Assembly: GCA_002371335.1 (NCBI GenBank)
Contig: DFHP01000132.1
Location: forward strand, 1 to 32,300
Reading direction: 5' to 3'
Length of the DNA stretch: 32,300 nt
DNA from: Eubacterium sp. UBA3720
GTDB taxonomy: Bacteria > Bacillota > Clostridia > Lachnospirales > Lachnospiraceae
Part shown: positions 1 through 8,582 of the stretch, one piece after another
Numbering within the stretch: position 1 is the stretch's first letter
How the letters are laid out: each line of letters begins with the position of its first letter
Position numbers and translations under genes: made by a program
The notes under the pieces: model-generated
What the model saw: the letters and a program-made list of their open reading frames with translations, nothing else
The model's database searches: none
Told to the model about the DNA's origin: nothing

Positions 1-909
1 CTTCTTCCAGCCTTCCCAGTCTTCCTCATCAAGACCATCCTCGATAGAGTAGATCGGGTATTTGTCAATAAGAGACTCCCAGTGAGCGATCAGCTCATCT
101 GAAGTAAACTCTTTTCCTGATTTCGGCTGTTTGTAGTATCCGATACCTTTTTCAGATTTCCACTCGGATGAAGCAGCATCCATAGCGATAACGAAATCTT
201 TGCCCGGCTCATAGCCTGCATCTTTGATAGCCTGCATGATATGAGCGATCGTATCGTCGTCATCTACAAGGTTCGGAGCAAAACCACCCTCATCGCCTAC
301 AGCTGTTGTGTTTCCCTCTTTCTTCAGAAGTGCCTGAAGAGCATGGAAAACTTCTGTACACCAACGGAGACCTTCACGGAAGGAAGGAGCGCCTGCCGGC
401 ATGATCATGAACTCCTGCGTATCTACTGTATTGGAAGCATGAGCGCCGCCGTTAAGAATGTTCATCATCGGAACAGGAAGATTTGTAGCCTGAATTCCGC
501 CAAGGAATTTGTACAGAGGAAGCTCAAGCGCCTGTGCAGCAGCCTTGGAAGCGGCAATGGAAACTGCAAGGATCGCATTTGCGCCAAGGTTGGACTTGTC
601 CGGTGTACCGTCGGCGTCGATCATAGCCTTATCAACAGCATAAATATCAGAAGCGTCCATTCCTGTCAGAACGTCGTTGATAGTCGTGTTAATATTGTTA
701 ACAGCCTTGCTGACACCTTTTCCGCCGAAACGGCTCTTGTCGCCGTCGCGAAGCTCAAGTGCTTCGAATTCTCCTGTGGAAGCACCGCTCGGAGCAGCTC
801 CTCTTCCGATCGTACCGTCTACCAGATATACCTCAGCTTCAACTGTCGGATTACCACGGGAATCCACGATTTCACGACCAATTACTTTTTCAATCTGCAA
901 ATATTCCAT
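1..909 (-). CDS. eno: Enolase, N-terminal 303 residues (runs off left edge)
   Basis: Enolase converts 2-phosphoglycerate to phosphoenolpyruvate in glycolysis. The reverse-strand translation starts MEYLQIEKVIGREIVDSRGN and is open to the window edge. It shows the enolase N-terminal signature (SGASTGEFEALELRDGD), then NILNGGAHASN and GDEGGFAPNL, the region that holds catalytic residues in the family. About 303 of roughly 430 residues are present; the C-terminal barrel with the remaining metal ligands lies outside the window. The start ATG at 909-907 is preceded by AAAGGA at 4 nt. A promoter of its own lies upstream, so it is probably transcribed independently of the gene before it. Identification is secure. 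Confidence 0.97.
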   Translation of the reverse strand, partial: MEYLQIEKVIGREIVDSRGNPTVEAEVYLVDGTIGRGAAPSGASTGEFEALELRDGDKSRFGGKGVSKAVNNINTTINDVLTGMDASDIYAVDKAMIDADGTPDKSNLGANAILAVSIAASKAAAQALELPLYKFLGGIQATNLPVPMMNILNGGAHASNTVDTQEFMIMPAGAPSFREGLRWCTEVFHALQALLKKEGNTTAVGDEGGFAPNLVDDDDTIAHIMQAIKDAGYEPGKDFVIAMDAASSEWKSEKGIGYYKQPKSGKEFTSDELIAHWESLIDKYPIYSIEDGLDEEDWEGWKK

Positions 910-974
910 ATTGTCCTTTCCCATGCTTTTTCCGCATGTAACCTAATATAGTTTGGTTTTATCAACTGATTTTT

Positions 975-1003
975 ATTGTAACAAGTTTTCGTCAGATTAG
1001 CAA
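975..1003 (-). promoter_or_regulatory. Sigma-A promoter of eno
   Basis: Read on the minus strand, TTGCTA (1003-998) and TACAAT (980-975) are separated by exactly 17 nt. The predicted transcript starts near 968, giving a leader of about 60 nt before the eno ATG. No clear intrinsic terminator for the preceding gene is visible between 1004 and 1055, so some read-through is possible. Confidence 0.65.
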
Positions 1004-1055
1004 CCAACTTTTAAACAGATGCCCAATTTTATAGGATTTTTGACGTTTTCGTTAT

Positions 1056-1724
1056 TCACTGTCTCTGTACGATATGCTCTGCATCCTTGTAAATACTGCC
1101 TCCCGGAACGACGCCGCGGACACAGCTTACCGGATAGACATTCGTATCCGGGCCGATAACGCTTCCCGGATTCAGAACACTGTTGCATCCGATATCAGTC
1201 AGATCCCCGAGGATGGCACCTATCTTTCGAAGCCCTGTCTCTATCTTTTCATCACCTGATTTGATCAGGATATTCTTCTTGTCCGCCTTTATATTCGAAG
1301 TGATGGAGCCTGCACCCATGTGAGCTTTATAGCCCAGAATGGAATCTCCCACATAATTGTAATGCGGCACCTGAACGCCGTCAAAAAGTATAACGTTTTT
1401 CAGCTCTGTAGAATTTCCCACTACACATCCGTTTCCTACAAGCGCGCTTCCCCTTATAAAAGCGCACTGGCGTACTTCTGTCTTGTGTCCGATAATACAC
1501 GGGCCTCCGATATACGCTGAATCAAATATCACTGCGTCTTTCGCCACCCATACATTATCACCGCGCTTTTCGTATTCATCCTCAGGGAGCGATGGTCCAA
1601 GCTTCATAATAAAACCACTGATCATCGGCAGGATCTCCCATGGATATGTGGTCTTTTCAAAAAGCTCTTTCGCAGCCGTACGGCTGTAATCCGCAAATAA
1701 TTCTTTGTTTGTCACAAATTTCAT
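1056..1724 (-). CDS. Left-handed beta-helix (hexapeptide-repeat) protein, GlmU C-terminal-like
   Basis: A 222-residue protein. From about residue 65 to 205 it shows the irregular isoleucine/valine/glycine hexapeptide rhythm of a left-handed beta-helix (for example DSAYIGGPCIIGHKTEV, GSALVGNGCVVGNSTEL, HMGAGSITSN), the fold of GlmU-type acyltransferase domains. It lacks the N-terminal nucleotidyltransferase domain of full GlmU, although relatives of this size are often labelled UDP-N-acetylglucosamine pyrophosphorylase. The first 60 residues (MKFVTNKELFADYSRTA...) are a helical lead-in. The actual reaction, probably acyl transfer to a nucleotide sugar, is inferred from the fold only. The start has AAGGA at 5 nt. 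It lies 29 nt after topB, probably in the same transcript. Confidence 0.8.
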   Translation of the reverse strand: MKFVTNKELFADYSRTAAKELFEKTTYPWEILPMISGFIMKLGPSLPEDEYEKRGDNVWVAKDAVIFDSAYIGGPCIIGHKTEVRQCAFIRGSALVGNGCVVGNSTELKNVILFDGVQVPHYNYVGDSILGYKAHMGAGSITSNIKADKKNILIKSGDEKIETGLRKIGAILGDLTDIGCNSVLNPGSVIGPDTNVYPVSCVRGVVPGGSIYKDAEHIVQRQ

Positions 1725-1753
1725 ATGATTCCTTCTTTCTAAACATTATTTTT

Positions 1754-3859
1754 TTAACTTTCCACTGCGCTTCCTTTTCCGGAGCGCGCTGAAGAAGATG
1801 TCCGTTTCTGTTTCTTATAGTAAACCGCGGTCTCGTCAAAACACTTTCTCAATGCTCTCTGATTCTGTAGTCCTCTGACATTATTAGTATGTCTGGCCAC
1901 AAAATCCTCCAGCTTCCTCATGTATTCTTCGGATCCGATCTGTCCTTCAGCCACGTAGGTCAGACCTTTCTCCCAGCTTGCCGTAAGCTCCGGATTCAGC
2001 AGCGGCCTGATCGACGCAAATACCACATCATGAACCATTTCCCCCATCTGGGTCGGGGTGATAACCTGCGTTTTTTTGTTCAGCGAGAGATATCTGATAT
2101 TTACAAGTTTTTTCAGGATCTCCGCTCTGGTAGCAGATGTACCTATACCGCTTCCTTTGATCTGTGCTCTGAGCTCCTCGTCCTCGATCAGCTGCCCTGC
2201 ATTTTCCATGGCAAGGATCATAGAACCAGAAGTATATCGCTTGGGCGGTGAGGTTTCTCCTTCTTTGATCCTGAAACCAAGTATCGGGATCCTGTTTCCC
2301 TTCCTGAGCTTATTTAAGAGCTCCAGAAGACCGCTGTCTGCCGATTGATCGTTCTCCCTGCCATCCTCTTCGTTCCCTCTGTCCTTTTCTGCGGGAACTT
2401 TTTTATTTTTTTCTGATTCCCTGTCCGCCTTATCATTTTTTTCGGGTTCAATGACTTTCAGATATCCTTCATTCTCCAGTATACGGAAGCCGGCAAACAA
2501 ATGCTCCTTATTACGCTCAAGGGTAAGATTGATTTTTCTGTAAACAGCAGGAGGATAAAAAATACTAAGAAAGCGTCTTGCGATAAGATCGTAGACTCTT
2601 CCGGAAATGGGCTCAAGCCTGCCCAGACCATTCAATCCCTGTCCTGTCGGGATAATGGCATAATGGTCCGTGATCTGAGAGTCATTTACGTATTTTGTCT
2701 TTGCGATGTTTTTATAGTTCCCGTTTTCGAGGATTTCCGAGACGGGCCCGCCAAGCCCCGGATAGCCCGCAAGGCCTCTTATATTTCTCCCGATTTCTTT
2801 TGAAATGGCCGTAGAAAGAACTCTTGCGTCTGTTCTCGGATAAGTGACAAGTTTTTTTTCATAGAGCTCCTGTACTATAGAAAGAGTTCTGTCAGGACTT
2901 ATCTTGAATCTTCGGGAACACTCATTCTGAAGCTCGGCAAGATTGAAAAGCATGGGAGGGTTCTTTTTTTCCGTCCGTTTTTCTACCTTTTCCACAATGG
3001 CTTCGACCGGTTCTCCCTCTTTCAGAATACGGATCAGCTCTTCAGCATCCTCTCTTTTCTTAAATCCGTTTTCTTTATAAAGCTTCGGCGACTGATAATA
3101 CCTGCTGCCTTCAGCCGCTTTCCATTCGGCTTCAAACCGATGTCCTTTGTGATCCAGCCCTGCCACCACTCTGAAAAATGGGGTTTTTACGAAATTCCGT
3201 ATCTCCCTTTCACGGCGGACGACCATACCCAGGACACAGGTCATAACGCGTCCTACAGATACCGCCTGATATTTGCTTCCCAGATAGCCTGATATATCAT
3301 ACGCATATTTCAGCGACAATGCTCTGGAAAAATTGATGCCCATCAGATAGTCTTCCTTTGCGCGCAGAAAAGCAGCGTCTGAAAGATTATCATAAGCATC
3401 AAGGGCCTTCGCCTCACGGATCCCTCTAAGAATCTCTTCCTCTGTCTGAGAGTCTATCCAGACTCTTTTCTGTCTGATTTTTGGATCAATATCAGCCATC
3501 ATTGCGACGAGGCGGTATATGTATTCTCCTTCCCGTCCTGAATCGGTACAGACGAAAACAGTCACGAGATCATCACGGTGAAGAAGTCCTTTCACTATAT
3601 TAAACTGTTTTTTTACGCCGGGAATCACTTCGTATTTGAATTCTTCCGGCAAAAAAGGAAGCGTTTCGAAGGACCATCTTTTATATTTTTCATCATATTT
3701 CTCCGGATAGCTCATTGTCACAAGATGTCCGACGCACCAAGTCACGATATAATGCTCCGACTCCATATATCCGTCATTTGAGTTCATTTTTTCTTTCAGA
3801 GCTTTGGCAAATTCCCGAGCGACACTTGGCTTTTCCGCTATGAAAAGTGACTTTGACAC
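1754..3859 (-). CDS. topB: DNA topoisomerase III (type IA)
   Basis: Type IA topoisomerase that relaxes or decatenates DNA by single-strand passage. The 701-residue protein has an N-terminal TOPRIM domain (IAEKPSVAREFA at 7-18, TDSGREGE at 105-112) and the catalytic tyrosine in VTYPRTD (Tyr340). The later domain includes GSGIGTSATRAEILKKLV. There is no C-terminal zinc-finger cluster; the tail is a basic, serine-rich stretch. A highly charged Lys/Glu/Asp insertion occupies about residues 472-508. The start is GTG with GAGAGG 7 nt upstream, and an extended -10 promoter precedes it. topB is also common on integrative elements, but nothing mobile is nearby and it sits between core genes. Confidence 0.95.
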   Translation of the reverse strand: MSKSLFIAEKPSVAREFAKALKEKMNSNDGYMESEHYIVTWCVGHLVTMSYPEKYDEKYKRWSFETLPFLPEEFKYEVIPGVKKQFNIVKGLLHRDDLVTVFVCTDSGREGEYIYRLVAMMADIDPKIRQKRVWIDSQTEEEILRGIREAKALDAYDNLSDAAFLRAKEDYLMGINFSRALSLKYAYDISGYLGSKYQAVSVGRVMTCVLGMVVRREREIRNFVKTPFFRVVAGLDHKGHRFEAEWKAAEGSRYYQSPKLYKENGFKKREDAEELIRILKEGEPVEAIVEKVEKRTEKKNPPMLFNLAELQNECSRRFKISPDRTLSIVQELYEKKLVTYPRTDARVLSTAISKEIGRNIRGLAGYPGLGGPVSEILENGNYKNIAKTKYVNDSQITDHYAIIPTGQGLNGLGRLEPISGRVYDLIARRFLSIFYPPAVYRKINLTLERNKEHLFAGFRILENEGYLKVIEPEKNDKADRESEKNKKVPAEKDRGNEEDGRENDQSADSGLLELLNKLRKGNRIPILGFRIKEGETSPPKRYTSGSMILAMENAGQLIEDEELRAQIKGSGIGTSATRAEILKKLVNIRYLSLNKKTQVITPTQMGEMVHDVVFASIRPLLNPELTASWEKGLTYVAEGQIGSEEYMRKLEDFVARHTNNVRGLQNQRALRKCFDETAVYYKKQKRTSSSARSGKGSAVES

Positions 3860-3928
3860 ACAATAACCTCTCTTTTATTTTTTTTTGTTCTTTCCGCACA
3901 TTTCAGACGGAAACCGCATCGTGAATGG

Positions 3929-3937
3929 ATTATATCA
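3929..3937 (-). promoter_or_regulatory. Extended -10 promoter of topB
   Basis: The minus strand reads TGATATAAT, a perfect -10 hexamer with an upstream TGn extension. The -35 position (TATCTC at 17 nt) is poor, which an extended -10 tolerates. It lies between the asd terminator and the topB GTG start, about 70 nt upstream of the start, which suits a separate topB transcription unit. Confidence 0.55.
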
Positions 3938-3971
3938 TAAATCCCGGAAAAGAGATACAGCCGCCAGAAAA

Positions 3972-3999
3972 GCCGATACATTTCTCAGAATGTACCGGC
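3972..3999 (-). terminator. Intrinsic terminator of asd
   Basis: On the minus strand, GCCGGTACATT and AATGTATCGGC form an 11-bp stem (one G-U pair) around a 6-nt loop, followed by TTTTC. It begins 32 nt after the asd stop codon. The T-tract is short, so efficiency is uncertain. Confidence 0.7.
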
Positions 4000-4030
4000 C
4001 TTTTACATGCTTTATATTCACAAAATACTA

Positions 4031-5119
4031 TTATTCCTTCGGCGTTATAAAACCTTTGGCAGCGAGAGTTTCTGCACAGAGCACAGCTCCGCCTGCCGCT
4101 CCGCGGAGAGTATTGTGAGAAAGTCCTACAAATTTCCAGTCGTAGATGGAGTCCTCACGCAGACGACCGATTGAAATACCCATTCCGTTTTCGAAATCCA
4201 CATCAAGTTTTACCTGCGGACGGTCATCTTCCTCCATATATCTGATAAACTGCTTCGGCGCGCTCGGAAGTTCCATCTCCTGCGGGAGTCCTTTAAAATT
4301 AACAAGCGCTTCGATCAGCTGCTCCTTTGTAGGTTTCTTTCTGAATTTAACAAAAGCTGCAGCTGTGTGTCCGTTCAGAACCGGAACACGGATACACTGG
4401 CATGTGATCTTGGGACTCTGTGCCTTTACGATCTCGCCGTTCTCGATATGTCCCCATATACGAAGCGGTTCCTGCTCGGATTTCTCTTCCTCGCCTCCGA
4501 TATACGGAATAATGTTTTCTACCATCTCCGGCCAGTCTTTAAAAGTCTTTCCTGCACCTGAGATCGCCTGATATGTGGTACATACAACCTCATAAGGTTC
4601 GAACTCCTTCCATGCAGTCAGAGCAGGCGTATAACTCTGTATAGAACAGTTCGGCTTCACCGCAATAAATCCGCGCTTCGTTCCAAGACGCTTTTTCTGG
4701 TCATTGATCACGTCAAAGTGCTCATGGTTGATCTCCGGAACCACCATCGGAACATCAGGAGTCCATCTGTGGGCGCTGTTATTGGAAACGACCGGAGTTT
4801 CAGCTTTAGCGTAAGCATACTCTATCTCTTTTATTTCATCCTTTGACATATTCAGCGCCGAAAAAACAAAATCAACATTTTCCGTGACCTTTTCGATCTC
4901 GTTGATGTTAAGTACTTCCATCTTTTTTACATATTCAGGCATCGGCGTCTCCATTTTCCATCTTCCGCCCACTGCCTCTTCATAAGTCTGTCCCGCGCTT
5001 CGGGCACTGGCCGCTATCACGGTTACCTCAAACCATGGATGATTCTCCATCAGTGTCACGAATCTCTGACCTACCATTCCTGTTCCGCCAAGAATACCTA
5101 CTCTTAATTTTTTTCCCAT
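4031..5119 (-). CDS. asd: Aspartate-semialdehyde dehydrogenase
   Basis: NADPH-dependent reduction of aspartyl phosphate to aspartate semialdehyde, the branch step to lysine/diaminopimelate, threonine and methionine. The 362-residue protein has the nucleotide-binding GILGGTGMVGQR (8-19), the catalytic cysteine in KPNCSIQ (Cys158) and the probable acid/base histidine in NGHTAA (His251). This is the archaeal/fungal-like subtype of the family. AAGGAG lies 9 nt before the ATG. It has a candidate promoter upstream and a terminator downstream, so it is probably monocistronic. No dap gene lies beside it. Confidence 0.95.
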   Translation of the reverse strand: MGKKLRVGILGGTGMVGQRFVTLMENHPWFEVTVIAASARSAGQTYEEAVGGRWKMETPMPEYVKKMEVLNINEIEKVTENVDFVFSALNMSKDEIKEIEYAYAKAETPVVSNNSAHRWTPDVPMVVPEINHEHFDVINDQKKRLGTKRGFIAVKPNCSIQSYTPALTAWKEFEPYEVVCTTYQAISGAGKTFKDWPEMVENIIPYIGGEEEKSEQEPLRIWGHIENGEIVKAQSPKITCQCIRVPVLNGHTAAAFVKFRKKPTKEQLIEALVNFKGLPQEMELPSAPKQFIRYMEEDDRPQVKLDVDFENGMGISIGRLREDSIYDWKFVGLSHNTLRGAAGGAVLCAETLAAKGFITPKE

Positions 5120-5217
5120 TTATTTAAGCTCCTTCATTCTGGTTGTAGTTGTTTTTGCATTGATTCCAAAAACAGGATTCCGCAACAGACGAACAATTGT
5201 CCGCAGGAATAAACAAT

Positions 5218-5246
5218 ATCCTATACCAATATACCAAAAAAATCAA
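5218..5246 (-). promoter_or_regulatory. Candidate promoter of asd
   Basis: The minus strand carries TTGATT (5246-5241), a 17-nt spacer and TAGGAT (5223-5218). The leader to the asd ATG would be about 90 nt. The -10 is imperfect and an alternative (TATAGG, 15-nt spacing) overlaps it. I see no riboswitch-like architecture in this short leader. Confidence 0.4.
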
Positions 5247-5279
5247 CCTGTTTTTTAGTGTTTTTCACAAAAAACATGA

Positions 5280-6659
5280 TCAGTTCTCTAAAAGATACTT
5301 TCTGCTTAATTCTATTTCTTCTTTGATAGCCTTTTCTCCGGGAGCGCCTTTTGTATTTCTCTTTTCCACACAGTTGCGCATGCTGACGGCTTCATATATA
5401 TCATTCTCAAAAGCGCTGCTGAATGACTGAAAATCTTCCGGCGTAAGATCGTCAATAGCACATCCCCTGCTGATGCATTCGAGGACCATCCGGCCTACGA
5501 TTCCATGCGCGTCGCGGAAAGGGACTCCCTTCAATACCAGATAATCAGCAACATCCGTAGCGTTCGTGAAGCCGTTCTTTGCGGACGCCTCCATCACATC
5601 ATTGCGGAAACGCATCGTATCTATCATTCCGGTAAAAAGAGCAATACAGCCCTTCGTAGTATCAATGGCGTCAAAGGTAAGCTCTTTATCTTCCTGCATG
5701 TCTTTATTGTAAGCCAGAGGAAGACCCTTCATTGTAGTCAGCATCTGCATAAGAGCACCGTAAACACGTCCCGTTTTTCCGCGGACCAGCTCTGCTATGT
5801 CCGGATTCTTTTTCTGCGGCATGATGGAACTTCCTGTGCTGTAGCTGTCATCTATCTCCACAAAACGATACTCATTTGTGTTCCAGGTAATGATCTCTTC
5901 GCAGAAACGGCTCAGATGCATCATGACTGTAGACAATGCGGAAAGTAGTTCGATCACATAATCCCTGTCCGATACAGAATCCATACTGTTTCTGGTAGGA
6001 CCGTCAAATCCCAGCAATTCAGCCGTATATTCCCTGTCAAGAGGATAAGTCGTTCCTGCAAGCGCGCCCGAACCGAGAGGACAGAGGTTCAATCTTTTAT
6101 ATACATCTGACAAACGATCCCTGTCTCTCCTGAACATTTCAAAATAAGCTCCGAAATGATGTGCGAGCGTCAGCGGCTGTGCCTTCTGAAGATGTGTGAA
6201 ACCGGGCATGTATGTATGCATGTTTTCTTCCATGACACGAAGGATGACTTTCAGAAGCTTTTTCAGTTCCTCATCGATCGCGTCTATCTCATCTCTCACA
6301 TAAAGCTTCATATCCAGAGCCACCTGATCGTTCCGGCTTCTTCCCGTGTGAAGCTTCTTTCCCACATCTCCGATACGGTCGATCAGATTCGCCTCTACAA
6401 AGCTGTGGATATCCTCATACTCGCTGGTAATATCGAGCGTTCCATTCTCAACATCCGCCAGAATGCCTTCAAGTCCTGCCAGGATCTCATCTCTTTCCTT
6501 CTCCGTGAGGATCTTCTGCTTTGCCAGCATGCGTACGTGTGCCTTGCTGCCGCGGATATCCTGCGCATAAAACTTTTTATCAAAGCTTATGGACGCGTTA
6601 AAATTATAAACCAGTTTATCTGTCTCTTTCGTAAATCTGCCACCCCAGAGCTGTGCCAT
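5280..6659 (-). CDS. argH: Argininosuccinate lyase
   Basis: Cleaves argininosuccinate to arginine and fumarate, the last step of arginine synthesis. From the chosen start (MAQLWGGRFT) it is 459 residues, normal for the family. It has the fumarase/aspartase-superfamily signature GSSIMPQKKNPD (276-287) with the catalytic serine loop, and GFTHLQKAQP with the conserved histidine near 155. The frame is open 15 codons further upstream, but AAAGGAGAATTAAC directly precedes the ATG at 6659 and homologues begin there. It follows queH by 14 nt and is probably the last gene of the long plsX-to-argH unit. argG is not present in the window. Confidence 0.96.
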   Translation of the reverse strand: MAQLWGGRFTKETDKLVYNFNASISFDKKFYAQDIRGSKAHVRMLAKQKILTEKERDEILAGLEGILADVENGTLDITSEYEDIHSFVEANLIDRIGDVGKKLHTGRSRNDQVALDMKLYVRDEIDAIDEELKKLLKVILRVMEENMHTYMPGFTHLQKAQPLTLAHHFGAYFEMFRRDRDRLSDVYKRLNLCPLGSGALAGTTYPLDREYTAELLGFDGPTRNSMDSVSDRDYVIELLSALSTVMMHLSRFCEEIITWNTNEYRFVEIDDSYSTGSSIMPQKKNPDIAELVRGKTGRVYGALMQMLTTMKGLPLAYNKDMQEDKELTFDAIDTTKGCIALFTGMIDTMRFRNDVMEASAKNGFTNATDVADYLVLKGVPFRDAHGIVGRMVLECISRGCAIDDLTPEDFQSFSSAFENDIYEAVSMRNCVEKRNTKGAPGEKAIKEEIELSRKYLLEN

Positions 6660-6673
6660 GTTAATTCTCCTTT

Positions 6674-7318
6674 TCATTCTTTTTCCGGACGTGAATAGAC
6701 ACACCCGCAGAAATTCTGTCTGTACAAATCATACTTTTCAGATAATTCTACGGACCTTTTATATCCGTTTTTCTTTTTAAAATCTGATACCAGATAGCTG
6801 ACGCCATACTCACAGCCGATCCGGAGACCGATCTCATTGATCTTCTGTTCGTTCTTCAGCGGACTGATGGTCAAAGTAGTGCAAAAATAATCAAAGTGAT
6901 ATTCCGCCGCTTTTTTTGCGGCTTCCCGCAGACGAAGTTCAAAACATGCGAAGCATCTTTCGCCTCCCTCAGGCAGATCTTCCATTCCTCTTGCCATATC
7001 ATAGAATTCAGAGGGTTCATATCTTCCTTCTTCAAAACTCACGGGATATCGGAAGTCCATTTCGCCGATCAGTCTTCTGATCTCGTCTACACGTTTCCTG
7101 TATTCGTGCTCAGGCGAGATATTCGGATTATAATAAAGGACCGTGATCCGAAAATACCAGGACAGATATTCCAGCACATAGCTGCTACAGGGTGCGCAGC
7201 AGCTATGAAGCAGCAATGAAGGAGCTTGTTTCTCCTTCTCTATCCCCTCCAGGATACGATCCAGTTTTTTCTGATAATTTATCTTTTGTTTCTGTTGTTT
7301 TGTAATAACCTTATTCAT
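6674..7318 (-). CDS. queH: Epoxyqueuosine reductase QueH (DUF208)
   Basis: Reduces epoxyqueuosine to queuosine in tRNA, replacing the non-homologous cobalamin enzyme QueG. The 214-residue protein keeps the family's cysteine pattern for metal centres: HSCCAPC (Cys40, 41, 44), RCFACFELRL (Cys122, 125) and QNFCGC (Cys204, 206). The region LTISPLKNEQKINEIG is also typical. The ATG lies 1 nt after the ilvA stop codon and no strong ribosome binding site is visible, so translation is probably coupled to ilvA. argH follows after 14 nt. None of queC, queD, queE or tgt is in the window. Confidence 0.93.
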   Translation of the reverse strand: MNKVITKQQKQKINYQKKLDRILEGIEKEKQAPSLLLHSCCAPCSSYVLEYLSWYFRITVLYYNPNISPEHEYRKRVDEIRRLIGEMDFRYPVSFEEGRYEPSEFYDMARGMEDLPEGGERCFACFELRLREAAKKAAEYHFDYFCTTLTISPLKNEQKINEIGLRIGCEYGVSYLVSDFKKKNGYKRSVELSEKYDLYRQNFCGCVYSRPEKE

Positions 7319-7319
7319 C

Positions 7320-8546
7320 TTACAGGACCGGATGGATCAGCTTCGGTCTGAAGCCTCCCTCTTCCAAAGCTTTAATGATATTATTCTTATGTTCCGTACC
7401 AAAGGCCTCAAGCGTGATCCGAAGCTCCACTGCAGCATTTCTGTTCGTACTGTAGAACTGGTTATGCTCAAGTTTAATGACATTGCCCTGCATTTCAGCA
7501 ATGGCGGTGGACACTCTCACAAGTTCTCCCGGTCTGTCGGGAAGCAGTACGGAGACTGTAAATATCCTGTCTCTCGCGATCAGTCCGTTCTGAACTACGG
7601 AAGACATCGTAATCACATCCATATTTCCTCCGCTGAGGACAGAAACGACACGTTTATCCTTAAACTGAAGATGTTTGAGAGCCGCAACAGTCAGAAGGCC
7701 GGAGTTTTCAACGATCATTTTATGGTTTTCCACCATATCAAGGAATGCTACGACAAGCTCCGGATCCTCTACTGTGATCACTTCATCCAGATTCTGCTGA
7801 AGATACGGGAAGATAACCTCTCCGGGACGTTTTACGGCAGTACCGTCCGCTATCGTATTTACCGCGGGAAGAGTCGTTACTTCACCCTTCTCAAGTGAGA
7901 CCTGAAGACAGTTTGCCCCGGCAGGCTCAACGCCTATAACCTTGATCTTCGGATTAAGAAGCTTTGCGAGAGTGGATATGCCTGTCGCCAGTCCGCCGCC
8001 TCCTACCGGCACCAGTATATAATCAACCAGCGGAAGCTCTTTTACGATCTCCATAGCGATAGTTCCCTGTCCTGTAGCAACAGCGGGATCATCAAAAGGA
8101 TGTATGAATGTATAACCGAATTCATCCGCAAGCTCAAGCGCCCTTGCGCATGCATCGTCATATACATCGCCGTAGAGCACTACTTCCGCGCCGTATGCGC
8201 GGGTCCTCTCCACTTTTATAAGCGGAGTAGTCGTAGGCATGACGATCGTAGCCTTCACGCCGTAAGCCTTTGCGGCGTACGCCACGCCCTGTGCGTGATT
8301 ACCGGCTGAAGCTGTAATAAGACCTTTTTCCCGGTCTTCCGGACTCATTGTGCTGATCTTATAATATGCGCCTCGTATCTTATAGGCCCCTGTAACCTGC
8401 ATGTTTTCAGGTTTAAGATATACTCTGTTTCCTGTGCGGGCGCTGAATGTCTCACTGAAGACCAGTTTCGTATCAGCTGTTACATTTTTTACTATTTCCG
8501 ACGCTTCTTCAAACCGGTCAAGCGTCAGCATCTCTGATCCAGCCAT
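7320..8546 (-). CDS. ilvA: Threonine ammonia-lyase (threonine dehydratase) with ACT domain
   Basis: PLP enzyme that deaminates threonine to 2-oxobutyrate, feeding isoleucine synthesis or threonine catabolism. The protein is 408 residues from the chosen start. It has the PLP-lysine motif TGAYKIRGA, the glycine loop VPVGGGGLATGIS, and a C-terminal ACT domain (VSVLLPDRPGELVRVSTAI to the end). This length with a single ACT domain fits the short anaerobic-type enzyme; whether it is biosynthetic or catabolic cannot be told here. The ATG at 8546 has AGGAAAGGAAAAGAA before it. A TTG ten codons earlier (8576) is an alternative with AAGAAGG before it. It follows ftsY by 36 nt and is followed by queH after 1 nt. 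Confidence 0.94.
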   Translation of the reverse strand: MAGSEMLTLDRFEEASEIVKNVTADTKLVFSETFSARTGNRVYLKPENMQVTGAYKIRGAYYKISTMSPEDREKGLITASAGNHAQGVAYAAKAYGVKATIVMPTTTPLIKVERTRAYGAEVVLYGDVYDDACARALELADEFGYTFIHPFDDPAVATGQGTIAMEIVKELPLVDYILVPVGGGGLATGISTLAKLLNPKIKVIGVEPAGANCLQVSLEKGEVTTLPAVNTIADGTAVKRPGEVIFPYLQQNLDEVITVEDPELVVAFLDMVENHKMIVENSGLLTVAALKHLQFKDKRVVSVLSGGNMDVITMSSVVQNGLIARDRIFTVSVLLPDRPGELVRVSTAIAEMQGNVIKLEHNQFYSTNRNAAVELRITLEAFGTEHKNNIIKALEEGGFRPKLIHPVL

Positions 8547-8582
8547 TTCTTTTCCTTTCCTTACACTTTTATACAAACCTTC

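Noticed and set aside
241..951. Long plus-strand open frames opposite eno (236 aa and smaller)
   Set aside because: They are antisense shadows of enolase; their cysteine/serine-rich translations match no family, and the eno frame explains the conservation.
1754..3859. Integrative element signalled by topB
   Set aside because: topB is frequent on conjugative elements, but there is no integrase, relaxase, type IV secretion gene or att repeat, and asd and eno flank it.
5120..5217. Lysine riboswitch in the asd leader
   Set aside because: The leader is under 100 nt and lacks the multi-helix architecture of the lysine aptamer.
5230..5279. Possible terminator after argH (GTTTTT/AAAAAC)
   Set aside because: The stem is only A/T pairs apart from one G-C and overlaps the candidate asd promoter region; no convincing terminator structure.
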